Under the pieces are notes generated by a model. The model made no database searches. It was not told the DNA's origin and worked only from the letters and a program-made list of their open reading frames with translations. A DNA stretch of 64,000 nucleotides from Microbaculum sp051390635 (GTDB lineage: Bacteria; Pseudomonadota; Alphaproteobacteria; Rhizobiales; Tepidamorphaceae), in assembly GCF_051390635.1 (NCBI RefSeq), contig NZ_JBPODT010000001.1, positions 1,284,793 to 1,348,792 of the forward strand, given 5' to 3'. The position numbers and the translations under genes were made by a program. This document shows, in pieces, positions 37,598 through 45,398 of this stretch (position 1 is its first letter; every line of letters starts with the position of its first letter).

Positions 37598-37936
37598 ATG
37601 ACCTATGTCGTCATCGACAACTGCATTCGGTGCAAATACATGGATTGCGTCGAAGTCTGTCCGGTGGACTGCTTCTACGAAGGCGAGAACATGCTGGTCA
37701 TCCATCCCGACGAATGCATCGATTGCGGCGTCTGCGAACCGGAATGCCCCGCCGAGGCGATCAAGGCCGACACTGAGCCGGGGCTGGAGAAATGGGTTGA
37801 GCTCAACGCCGATTACGCCGAGAAATGGCCGAATATCACCATCAAGCGCGAACCGCCGGCGGACTCCAAGGAATGGGACGGCGTGGCCAACAAGCTGGAG
37901 ACGCAGTTTTCGCCCGAACCCGGCGAAGGCGACTGA
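37598..37936 (+). CDS. fdxA: Seven-iron ferredoxin FdxA
   Basis: 112-residue ferredoxin binding one [3Fe-4S] and one [4Fe-4S] cluster. Cys pattern: CIRCKYMDCVEVCPVDCF (first set) and CIDCGVCEPECPAEAI (second set), matching the FdxA family in which one position is replaced to give the 3Fe cluster. The C-terminal KWVELNADYAEKWPNI is typical of the alphaproteobacterial form. Start at MTYVVIDNC, 4 codons into the open frame. 88 bp after the S4 gene. Confidence 0.96.
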   Translation: MTYVVIDNCIRCKYMDCVEVCPVDCFYEGENMLVIHPDECIDCGVCEPECPAEAIKADTEPGLEKWVELNADYAEKWPNITIKREPPADSKEWDGVANKLETQFSPEPGEGD

Positions 37937-38005
37937 GAAGGCCGGAAACGCTGGCTTTTGGATCGGCGAGACGGCGCCGTGATCGGCCATGATGCGGCGC
38001 AGCAC

Positions 38006-38034
38006 TTGGAATTTACCCAGTATTGTGTTATATA
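38006..38034 (+). promoter_or_regulatory. Candidate promoter of carD
   Basis: TTGGAA (38006-38011), 17 bases, TATATA (38029-38034) in the AT-rich part of the 338-bp gap between fdxA and carD (37937-38274). A hairpin TGCCCG-TAAAG-CGGGCA followed by TATTTT lies at 38068-38090, about 27 bp past the expected start point, and could attenuate the transcript. No gene is seen in the gap. Confidence 0.55.
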
Positions 38035-38274
38035 TTTCAAATAGCTGATGAAATCCCTCGCCCATATTGCCCGTAAAGCGGGCATATTTTGTGAGAGCAA
38101 GGATGGCTTTTCTGCCGGGGGCCCTCTCGGGCGTCCGGAGATGCTTTTCGTGCGGGATTTCGACGGCTCGTTTGGCGTCCGCACTTCGCGCCTGCTCCAC
38201 TCGAGTATGCAGGCGGGGCGCGAGGTGGGACAATTGGTCGCTATGCGGCGACAGGCAGGAGTTCGAGAAAGAGT

Positions 38275-38844
38275 ATGACCACTCGTAACAGCAAGAAATC
38301 GGTTCAGCGTCAGGGTTTCCGGACGAGCGAGTACATCGTCTATCCGGCGCATGGTGTTGGGCAGATTACCGCCATCGAGGAACAGGAAGTGGCGGGCGCC
38401 AAGCTTGAGCTGTTCGTGATCAATTTCGAGAAAGACAAGATGACGCTGCGGGTTCCCACCGCCAAGGCGGCCGCCGTCGGCATGCGCAAGCTGTCCGAGG
38501 ACGCCCTTGTCGGCAAGGCACTGACCGTGCTTAAGGGCCGCGCCCGCGTGAAGCGGACCATGTGGAGCCGCCGCGCCCAGGAATACGAAGCTAAGATCAA
38601 TTCCGGCGACATCATTGCCATTGGCGAGGTCGTGCGCGACCTGCACCGCGCCGAGTCGCAGCCCGAGCAGTCCTATTCCGAACGCCAGCTCTACGAAGCC
38701 GCGCTCGACCGCATGGCCCGCGAGGTCGCGGCGGTGAAGAAGATCACCGAGACCGAGGCGATCCGCGAGATCGAGGCGATGCTGGCCAAGGGCCCGCGCC
38801 GTGGTGCCGCCGCCGAGGAAGACGAGCGCGACGAAGCCGCCTGA
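38275..38844 (+). CDS. carD: CarD family transcription regulator
   Basis: 189-residue CarD/CdnL-like protein, which binds the RNA polymerase beta subunit and stabilises open complexes, mainly at rRNA and growth genes. The RNAP-interacting domain is seen in FRTSEYIVYPAHGVGQITAIEEQEVAGAKLELFVI, and the DNA-binding helical domain in SGDIIAIGEVVRDLHRAESQPEQSYSERQLYEAAL. The tail is acidic. Followed by a strong terminator and then rpoH. Full length for the family. Confidence 0.95.
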   Translation: MTTRNSKKSVQRQGFRTSEYIVYPAHGVGQITAIEEQEVAGAKLELFVINFEKDKMTLRVPTAKAAAVGMRKLSEDALVGKALTVLKGRARVKRTMWSRRAQEYEAKINSGDIIAIGEVVRDLHRAESQPEQSYSERQLYEAALDRMAREVAAVKKITETEAIREIEAMLAKGPRRGAAAEEDERDEAA

Positions 38845-38883
38845 GATCACGCGCCTTTTACCTGGCGCATAGCCGATCTGCGG

Positions 38884-38919
38884 GCCGCCCGGCTTCAAGC
38901 CGGGCGGCTTTTCTGCTTT
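38884..38919 (+). terminator. Intrinsic terminator after carD
   Basis: GCCGCCCGGC-TTCAA-GCCGGGCGGC, a perfect 10-bp stem (38884-38893 with 38899-38908) followed by TTTTCTGCTTT. It lies 40 bp past the carD stop. Confidence 0.9.
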
Positions 38920-38966
38920 GATTGGTGAACCGTGCAGCCAAGTCGATCGTTTCCCTGTGAGGATCG

Positions 38967-39869
38967 ATGCAGGAAGGGCGGAAGAGACGCCTCGGTATGG
39001 ATGCCATGAAGAACGCCATGAGCCATCGCCGCCGGTTCGTCAGGGCGGCCATGAACGCTCCCTATCTCGAAAGGGATGAGGAGCACGGTCTGGCTGTGAA
39101 GTGGAAGCAGGACGGCGATGTCGACGCCCTGCACCGCCTCACCCATGCGCATATGCGGCTGGTGATCGCCATCGCCGCCCGGTTCAAGCATTTCGGCCTG
39201 CCGATGTCCGACCTGATCCAGGAAGGCCATGTCGGGCTCCTGGAGGCCGCCGCCCGCTTCGAGCCGGAACGCGAGGTGCGCTTTTCGACCTACGCCACCT
39301 GGTGGATCCGCGCCTCGATCCAGGACCACATCCTGCGCAACTGGTCGATCGTACGGGGCGGCACCAGCTCCACCCAGAAGGCGCTGTTCTTCAACCTGCG
39401 CCGGCTGCGCGCGAAGCTCGGCCGCGGCCCCTCGCCGATGGCGGAGCACGAGATGCACGCCCATATCGCCAAGGCGCTCAGGGTTTCCGAGGACGATGTC
39501 GCGCGCATGGATGCCCGCCTGTCCGGGTTCGATGCGAGCCTGAACGCGCCCGTGCTGGAAAGCGAGGGCAGCGCCGAGCGGCAGGACTTCCTGGTCAGCG
39601 AGGATCCGCTGCCCGACGAGACCGTCGGCGAGGCGATCGACCAGGAAAAGCGCACCAAGCGGCTCTATGCCGCGCTGGAGGTGCTCAACGACCGTGAACT
39701 CAGGATCGTCAAGGAGCGGCGGCTGTCGGAGGACGGCGCGACGCTGGAGGCGCTGGGCGAGGCGCTGGGCATCTCCAAGGAGCGGGTGCGCCAGATCGAG
39801 AGCCGGGCGCTCGAGAAGCTGCGCGCGGCGCTGTTGGCCGCAGAGCCCGACGCGAGCGCCTTCACCTGA
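38967..39869 (+). CDS. rpoH: RNA polymerase sigma-32 factor (RpoH2 type)
   Basis: 300-residue alternative sigma factor for heat/oxidative stress. Region 2 contains HMRLVIAIAARFKHFGLPMSDLIQEGHVGLLEAAARFEP and RFSTYATWWIRASIQDHILRNWSIVR; the RpoH box is QKALFFNLRRLR; region 4 is EALGISKERVRQIESRALEKLR. The arrangement after carD, as well as divergence from the classical RpoH1 N-terminus, suggests the RpoH2 paralogue. The start is uncertain: GAGGA is only 3 bases from this ATG, and in-frame ATGs follow at 38997 and 39006. Confidence 0.93.
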   Translation: MQEGRKRRLGMDAMKNAMSHRRRFVRAAMNAPYLERDEEHGLAVKWKQDGDVDALHRLTHAHMRLVIAIAARFKHFGLPMSDLIQEGHVGLLEAAARFEPEREVRFSTYATWWIRASIQDHILRNWSIVRGGTSSTQKALFFNLRRLRAKLGRGPSPMAEHEMHAHIAKALRVSEDDVARMDARLSGFDASLNAPVLESEGSAERQDFLVSEDPLPDETVGEAIDQEKRTKRLYAALEVLNDRELRIVKERRLSEDGATLEALGEALGISKERVRQIESRALEKLRAALLAAEPDASAFT

Positions 39870-39907
39870 GTTTCCCGATTATAGCCTGCGCGTCCCGGTT
39901 CGCCGGC

Positions 39908-39950
39908 TCAGCGCCCGTCGGGTCAGCGCCCCTCGGGTCAGCGCACGACG
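39908..39950. repeat. 15-bp tandem repeat spanning the protease stop codon
   Basis: Units TCAGCGCCCGTCGGG (39908-39922) and TCAGCGCCCCTCGGG (39923-39937) are followed by a partial unit at 39938. Read on the minus strand each unit ends in TGA, the genuine stop being 39940-39938, so the array supplies extra in-frame stops after the protease gene. Confidence 0.8.
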
Positions 39951-41455
39951 ATCTTGACCTCCTGACCGGCGCGTAGCCGGTCGGCGGGTGACAGCCCGTT
40001 CAGCACACGGAAACGTTCGATCTGGTGGTCGTCGAAGGCCATGCGCGAGGCGACGCTCTCGATGCTGTCGCCGGGCCTGACGGCAACGATGTCGAGCCGC
40101 TGTGGCCGGATCGACCGCGCCTCCTCCTGCGGGATAACGCGGAAGCTGCGGGCCGCGGCCAGCAGCTCCTGCTCGCGCGCGTAGTCTAGATCGCGCGAGG
40201 CCAGGATGAACCGGTAGACGCGGTTGCCGTCGCCGCGGATGGCGGCGACCTTGAAGGTCCATCCCTCCCCGCCGACGGTCGCGGTTGCCGCCGGCAACCC
40301 GTTGACCGTCATCGGCTTGATATCCGTGACCCTGCCCCCGCGCACCGCGTCGGCGGCGAGGTAGTCCGACAGCGACACCGTGCTCGGCACGGCGACCGCG
40401 TCGAAGCGGATGATGTCGCCGTTCTCGGAGAAACCGACCACGGCCCGCGGCGTGTTTTCCAGCCCGTAGCCTTCCGGCAGCGTGAAGGTGATGCCGAGGG
40501 CGGGATGGATGAAGGTCCGGCCCGAGACGAAACCCTCGCGCGGATCGTCGCCATAGGCCATGCCGTCGATGACCTGGAAGTAGCTCGCCTGGTCGCGCTC
40601 CATGTCGGCGTTGCGGCCGACCTGGGTGGCCTCGCGCTCCGCCGACAGGATGCGCTGCGGGGTCGCCGGGTGGCTGGCGAACAGGTCGACGCGGCCGGCG
40701 TCGTAAACCTGGTTCAACACCTTGGAATGCAGGTCCGTCTGGCGTTCGAGCGCCCGCAGGAAGGCCACCGCCCCTTCCGGGTCGTAGCCCGCCTTCGCCG
40801 CCATGCGGATGCCGATCACGTCGGCGTCGAGCTCCTGCTGGCGCGAGAACTGGGCGAGCCGCCCCTTGGTTAGCGCCAGCGCCGCCTGGCCCGCTTCCGG
40901 GTCGCGGATCACGTCGTTGACGACCTGGCTCATCACCGCGACCGAATTGGCCTGTTCCTCGCGCTGGATCGCGTGCCGCGCGATCACATGCGCCATCTCG
41001 TGGGCGAGGACGTTGGCGACCTCCGAGGAATCGTTGGCCAGCGCCAGCAGCCCGCGGGTGACGTAGACATAGCCGCCCGGCAGCGAGAAGGCGTTGATCG
41101 ACGGCGAATTGAGCACCGTCACCGTGTAGCCCAGGTCGGGCCGGTCGGAGGCCCGGCTCAGCTTCTCCACGGTCGCATTGAGATAGCGCTGCAGCTGCGG
41201 ATCGGCGTAGGTGCCGCCGAAGGCGGTGACGATCTTGGGATGCTCGCGCTTACCCAGCGCCACTTCCTTCTCGTCGAAGCCGGCATTGCTCTGGACCGGC
41301 TGGATGGCGGCGGCCGAGAGGCTTCCGCCGTCGCCCAGGCTCAGGCCGCCATTGGCGCAGCCGGCAAGCGCCAGCGCAGCCAGCAGCATCGCCGCCGCCG
41401 GGGCCTTCCGCCACGCCGATTTCGGCCAGGTCAGCGATTTAGCGCGCGTCGACAA
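39938..41455 (-). CDS. M48-family metalloprotease lipoprotein with LysM domain
   Basis: 505-residue exported Zn-protease. The signal ends in LAALALAGC (lipobox Cys about residue 33); the catalytic motif HEMAHVIARHA (HExxH, about 151) is preceded by NSPSINAFSLPGGYVYVTRGLL, the BepA/YfgC-like pattern. The C-terminal LysM (IVAVRPGDSIESVASRMAFDDHQIERFRVLNGL to AGQEVKIVV) should bind peptidoglycan. A role in outer-membrane protein quality control is likely by family. It overlaps the end of the thermonuclease gene by 17 bp, so the two are coupled. Confidence 0.92.
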   Translation of the reverse strand: MSTRAKSLTWPKSAWRKAPAAAMLLAALALAGCANGGLSLGDGGSLSAAAIQPVQSNAGFDEKEVALGKREHPKIVTAFGGTYADPQLQRYLNATVEKLSRASDRPDLGYTVTVLNSPSINAFSLPGGYVYVTRGLLALANDSSEVANVLAHEMAHVIARHAIQREEQANSVAVMSQVVNDVIRDPEAGQAALALTKGRLAQFSRQQELDADVIGIRMAAKAGYDPEGAVAFLRALERQTDLHSKVLNQVYDAGRVDLFASHPATPQRILSAEREATQVGRNADMERDQASYFQVIDGMAYGDDPREGFVSGRTFIHPALGITFTLPEGYGLENTPRAVVGFSENGDIIRFDAVAVPSTVSLSDYLAADAVRGGRVTDIKPMTVNGLPAATATVGGEGWTFKVAAIRGDGNRVYRFILASRDLDYAREQELLAAARSFRVIPQEEARSIRPQRLDIVAVRPGDSIESVASRMAFDDHQIERFRVLNGLSPADRLRAGQEVKIVVR

Positions 41456-42290
41456 TCTCGAGCTGCTCCGGATTCGTCATGTGAATGGCAGGGCCCCTGT
41501 CGTCGAGGATCCAGCCGCGTACACGCACACGCCGTCCCTCGAGCCCCTTGAGGTCGATGTCTGCGGTGTCAAAGCGCGCGCGGTCCCCTCGATCCACGTA
41601 GACGGTGAAATCCTCGCTCCAATTCGTGCCGAAATTGAGATAGGTCCTCTTCGGCCGTTCGCCAACCGAATCCACGCGTCCTTCCACGATCGCGAAACGG
41701 CCGGTTCTCCCCGACAGCTGCTGCGGCCGGCCACCATCCGCCATTGCGCCGAGTTTCGTCGCCCAGAGGCCCATTCGCGCGCCGCGCGCCCGTGCCTCCT
41801 CGTCCAACAGCGGCCCGACACAGCGATAATTGTCCTCCAGCGCATAAACCCACGCAAGACCTTTGACAATTATGTCGCGCTGCAGCCAGCGGTCCGGGTT
41901 TCCGTCCAAGAAGGCGTGCGCCAGGATGCGGCCGTGGCGATCCTGCGCCCGGCCGGTAACGGCAAGGCCCAGATCGCGTCCGACAACCGCGTCGGCAAGC
42001 GCCGTGCGGGCGGTTTCGGCAAGCCGGCGCGTCATGTCGGCCAGTTCGCCCGCCTCCGCCTTCGGCGCGAGCACCGAGACCAGCCGCACGATCCGCCCGT
42101 CCTCAAGCCCGAGCGTGTCGCCGTCGATCGCCTTGGCGACCCGAACGGTCTCCTCCGGTCTCGGCGGACAGCTCTCCGCCCCCTCCGCGGGCGGCGATAT
42201 CAGCCCCGCCAGCGCGATGACGGCAAATGTTCGCAAGGGACTTCCTCCGTTTGCGTGTCCATTCGCATTATATGAGGCTGCACGATTCAA
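41439..42290 (-). CDS. Thermonuclease (SNase-like) family protein
   Basis: 283-residue exported protein with a staphylococcal nuclease-type OB fold: VRVAKAIDGDTLGLEDGRIVRLVSVLAPK, then RHGRILAHAFLDG and GLAWVYAL. The Asp of the DGDT motif and the Arg before VLAP are present; DRHGR also fits the catalytic Arg segment. A signal sequence (TFAVIALAGLISPPAEGAE) precedes the domain. The C-terminal 90 residues form an extra beta domain seen in rhizobial homologues. First gene of a pair with the M48 protease and the last core gene before tRNA-Arg. Confidence 0.85.
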   Translation of the reverse strand: MNRAASYNANGHANGGSPLRTFAVIALAGLISPPAEGAESCPPRPEETVRVAKAIDGDTLGLEDGRIVRLVSVLAPKAEAGELADMTRRLAETARTALADAVVGRDLGLAVTGRAQDRHGRILAHAFLDGNPDRWLQRDIIVKGLAWVYALEDNYRCVGPLLDEEARARGARMGLWATKLGAMADGGRPQQLSGRTGRFAIVEGRVDSVGERPKRTYLNFGTNWSEDFTVYVDRGDRARFDTADIDLKGLEGRRVRVRGWILDDRGPAIHMTNPEQLEIVDAR

Positions 42291-42347
42291 TTGACCATGG
42301 TATGAACCGATGTCCGGCTGCCCCCGACAGATTTCGCAGCCGCCGGG

Positions 42348-42424
42348 GTCCCCGTAGCTCAGCAGGATAGAGCATCAGATTCCTAATCTGAGGGTCGCAG
42401 GTTCGAATCCTGCCGGGGACACCA
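42348..42424 (+). tRNA. tRNA-Arg (anticodon CCT)
   Basis: A complete cloverleaf: acceptor GTCCCCG/CGGGGAC, D arm GCTC..GAGC, anticodon stem TCAGA/TCTGA with loop TTCCTAA (anticodon CCT at 42382-42384), T arm GCAGG-TTCGAAT-CCTGC, discriminator A and an encoded CCA. It reads rare AGG codons. Its 3' end is the left boundary of a repeat-flanked accessory block. Confidence 0.97.
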
Positions 42425-42852
42425 CCCAGTCGGCCCGACCGCGAGCCACGTTTGGCCGACTCGGAATTGCCCCGACATTTCCGCGCCTTGCGAGACAAGC
42501 GCGCACTGTCGCGCCCCTCTCTCCGCGCTGTTTAAGGCCATATTGGCGCGAATGGCCGGCTCTTTCTCTGGTGGCCCTTTTCCGCGACATGCTCACCGAT
42601 GTGCACATGCCTGATCTTCATCAGTGCGGCCGGCGTGCGAGCAACGCATCTCGAATAAGAAAGACGGAGCATCAGATGTGTCCTGACCGGTGCGACTCGC
42701 ATTGATTCGCGCTGCAGGCGAGACGGCGATCAGTGCAGGAGAACCGCGCGCTGTTCGTTCCAGTCGAGGGGAAGCGGGCGACGGGCCTTCAGTCTCTCCG
42801 ACGTCAGCGTGACCGGCTGGCCGCCCGTGAGGATCATTGCGACGATGTTCGG
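42419..42852. repeat. 434-bp direct repeat, left copy, abutting tRNA-Arg
   Basis: Begins ACACCACCCAG, the last six bases of the tRNA plus flank, and aligns over 434 bp, nearly without gaps and at roughly 80% identity by eye, with 46651-47084. Shared landmarks include CCGCGAGCCAC, TCCGGCTCTTTCTCTGGTGGCC-like, GATGTGCACATGCCTGATC and CTGTTCGTTCCAGTC. The last 123 bp encode a recombinase fragment. No other gene is supported in 42425-42952. Confidence 0.8.
42730..42852 (-). pseudogene. Serine recombinase C-terminal fragment (left copy)
   Basis: The minus strand encodes PNIVAMILTGGQPVTLTSER, then LKARRPLPLDWNEQRAVLLH and stop. This is the C-terminal end (APDIVEAIL..RQP..LT..RL.....LPLDW..QR..L) of the recombinase-family (large serine recombinase) proteins common in rhizobial islands. 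Everything upstream has been replaced by the DNA of the DUF1254 block, so it is a remnant. Confidence 0.75.
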
Positions 42853-42952
42853 GGCGGTTCAGCTGTTGCCGAGGCTTTAAGATGCGGCGATAGCCATGTA
42901 TTGGGAGTTGTTCTGGGTTGGAAATTGCACCCGAACGGAGGGGAGTCGCGGG

Positions 42953-44362
42953 ATGCCGAAAATGGTCCACAGCATCTTTGGAGCCAGTCTGGTCTTCGGG
43001 GCATTGGTGTTCACCGATCCGGCGCTAAGCCAGACAATTTCGCCGGAGGAAACGCAGGCCATTGCAAAGGAGGCCTACATCTGGGGCTTCCCGCTGGTTG
43101 ACAGCTACCGCATCCAGTATTCGTACTTCGTCGACAAGGGCGGTTCCGAATTCAAGGCGCCCTGGAATACCATCTATAACAACGCCCGCGTCTACACGCC
43201 TGACGATCGGGCAATCCAGACACCGAATTCCGATACGCCGTATTCCTACGTAGGCGCGGACCTTCGCGCCGAGCCAATCGTCCTCACGGTCCCGGCCGTC
43301 GACGACGGGCGTTACTATTCGCTGCAGTTCATCGATATGTACACCTTCAACTTCGCCTATGTAGGCAGTCGCGCGACCGGCAACGAGGCCCACCGCTTTC
43401 TGCTCGCGGGGCCGAACTGGAGCGGCGAGACGCCTGCGGGCATCACGGAGGTCATCCGATCCGAGACGGACCTCAATTTTATCCTCTACCGGACCCAGCT
43501 TTTCAGCCCGGACGATATCGACGACGTCAAGACGATCCAGGCGGGGTACAAGGTAGAGCCGCTCTCGGTCTTTCTCGGTGAGCCCGCGCGCCCGGCGGCA
43601 CCCGCAATCGATTTTCTGAAGCCCATCGAGGCCGAAGAGGAGAAGACCTCGATCGCCTTCTTCAACCAGCTCAACTTCATCCTGCAATTCTGCCCCACCA
43701 ACCCTGCCGAAGCCGAGATCCGGGAGCGCTTTGCCAAGATTGGCATCGAGCCTGGCAAGGCATTTGATGCGGCAACGCTCTCGCCTGAGATGCGGAAGGC
43801 GATCGAGGATGGGATGGCGGACGCCTGGGCGGAGTTCGAGAGCTACAAGAAGAACGAGATCGACACCGGGAAAGTGTCGAGCGCAGATGGTTTTGGCACC
43901 CGCGCGTTCCTGGACGGCCGTTATCTCGACCGCATGGCGAGTGCTGTACTCGGAATCTACGGCAACTCGAAGGAGGAGGCTCTTTATCCGGCCTATTTCG
44001 TCGATGCCACCGGCCAGCCACTCGCAGGCTCCGATCGCTACACGATCCGCTTCGCACCCGGCGAGCTGCCACCGGTGAACGCCTTCTGGTCGCTCACGCT
44101 CTATGAGCTTCCCGCAAGCCTACTCTACGCCAATCCGATCAACCGCTACCTCATCAACTCTTCGATGCTACCGAGCCTCAAGAATGATGCTGACGGCGGA
44201 TATACCCTCTACGTGCAACACGATTCGCCCGGCGCGAGCGAGGAATCGAACTGGCTGCCCGCGCCTGCGGGACCGTTCTTCCTGGTGATGCGCCTCTACT
44301 GGCCAAAGCAAGAGGCGCTCGACGGTGCGTGGACAGCGCCGCCGCTCCAGCCGATGAACTGA
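42953..44362 (+). CDS. DUF1254/DUF1214 exported protein
   Basis: 469-residue protein with a signal peptide (VHSIFGASLVFGALVFTDPALS, cleavage near ALSQT). An N-terminal DUF1254 domain (AKEAYIWGFPLVDSYRIQY, TPNSDTPYSYVGADLRAEP, DDGRYYSLQFIDMYTFNFAYVG) and a C-terminal DUF1214 domain (NAFWSLTLYELPASLLYANPINRYLI, LYVQHDSPG, NWLPAPAGPFFLVMRLYWP) follow the standard order. Function unknown; family members are periplasmic and often come in pairs or near stress genes. GGAGGGGAG precedes the chosen ATG; the next DUF1254 gene follows 11 bp later with its own AAGGAGG. Confidence 0.88.
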   Translation: MPKMVHSIFGASLVFGALVFTDPALSQTISPEETQAIAKEAYIWGFPLVDSYRIQYSYFVDKGGSEFKAPWNTIYNNARVYTPDDRAIQTPNSDTPYSYVGADLRAEPIVLTVPAVDDGRYYSLQFIDMYTFNFAYVGSRATGNEAHRFLLAGPNWSGETPAGITEVIRSETDLNFILYRTQLFSPDDIDDVKTIQAGYKVEPLSVFLGEPARPAAPAIDFLKPIEAEEEKTSIAFFNQLNFILQFCPTNPAEAEIRERFAKIGIEPGKAFDAATLSPEMRKAIEDGMADAWAEFESYKKNEIDTGKVSSADGFGTRAFLDGRYLDRMASAVLGIYGNSKEEALYPAYFVDATGQPLAGSDRYTIRFAPGELPPVNAFWSLTLYELPASLLYANPINRYLINSSMLPSLKNDADGGYTLYVQHDSPGASEESNWLPAPAGPFFLVMRLYWPKQEALDGAWTAPPLQPMN

Positions 44363-44373
44363 AGGAGGCTGAA

Positions 44374-45396
44374 ATGACACGGACTATAGGCATCGCCGTG
44401 CTCGGCGCCGCGCTTCTTGCGTTGCCAGTGAAGGCGGCGCAAGAGGAACCAATTCCCGTCACTGTCGATAACTTTGCCCGGGCCGAATCGGATCTCTATT
44501 TCAGCAACGTGGTGAAGGAGGGCGGCTTCGGGCAAATGACGCACCGCCGCGAGCCGGCCGACATCGACAATCAGACCGTCATCCGGCTCAATCGCGACAC
44601 CCTCTATTCCTCCGCGGTGTTCGATCTCGACGCCGGGCCGGTCACCGTTACCATGCCCGATGCCGGCAGCCGCTTCATGTCGCTCATGGTCCTGACCGAA
44701 GATCACTATGTGCCGATGGTTCACTACGGCGCCGGGACGGTGACGCTCGACAGGGAAACCGTCGGCACCCGATACGCTGTCATCGCCATCCGGACGGTGG
44801 TCAATCCCTCAGACCAGGAAGACGTCAAAGCCGTCCACGCGCTTCAGGACGCGATCGCCATCGATCAGGCGAGCCGCGGCAGCTTCGATATCCCGAACTG
44901 GGATCAGGCCAGCCAGAAGAAAGTGCGCGATGCGCTGTTGGTTCTTCAGTCGACGCTTCCCGATTTTAAGACGGCCTTCGGTTCCAAGGACGAGGTCGAT
45001 CCGATCCGGCATCTACTGGGCACGGCCGCTGGATGGGGCGGCAACCCGGACAAGGATGCCTTCTATCTGAACGTCACACCCGACGGGAACGACGGAAACA
45101 CCGTCTACAAGCTAAAGGTGGTGGATGTGCCCGTGGACGGGTTCTGGTCGGTGAGCCTCTACAATGGGGACGGCTACTTCGAGAAGAACCCCTACGACGC
45201 CTATTCGGTCAACAACATCACCGCGGTGAAGAACGACGACGGGACGATCGAGATCCAGTTTGGCGGCTGCGACGGAAAGATCCCCAACTGCCTTCCGATC
45301 ATGAAGGGCTGGAACTACACCGTTCGCCTCTATCGGCCGCACACCGAGATTCTGGACGGCTCGTGGACCTTCCCGGAGCCACAGCCAGCCGGCTGA
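44374..45396 (+). CDS. Second DUF1254/DUF1214-type exported protein
   Basis: 340-residue shorter relative of its upstream neighbour, with signal peptide MTRTIGIAVLGAALLALPVKA. It has VTVDNFARAESDLYFSNVV, VIRLNRDTLYSSAVFDLDAG, the DGFWSVSLYNGDGYFEKNPYDAYSVNN segment of DUF1214 and CLPIMKGWNYTVRLYRPHTEILDGSWTFP. AAGGAGG is placed 6 bases before the ATG, and the stop of the first gene is 11 bp upstream: a clear two-gene operon. The IS481 element begins 3 bp after the stop. Confidence 0.87.
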   Translation: MTRTIGIAVLGAALLALPVKAAQEEPIPVTVDNFARAESDLYFSNVVKEGGFGQMTHRREPADIDNQTVIRLNRDTLYSSAVFDLDAGPVTVTMPDAGSRFMSLMVLTEDHYVPMVHYGAGTVTLDRETVGTRYAVIAIRTVVNPSDQEDVKAVHALQDAIAIDQASRGSFDIPNWDQASQKKVRDALLVLQSTLPDFKTAFGSKDEVDPIRHLLGTAAGWGGNPDKDAFYLNVTPDGNDGNTVYKLKVVDVPVDGFWSVSLYNGDGYFEKNPYDAYSVNNITAVKNDDGTIEIQFGGCDGKIPNCLPIMKGWNYTVRLYRPHTEILDGSWTFPEPQPAG

Positions 45397-45398
45397 GA

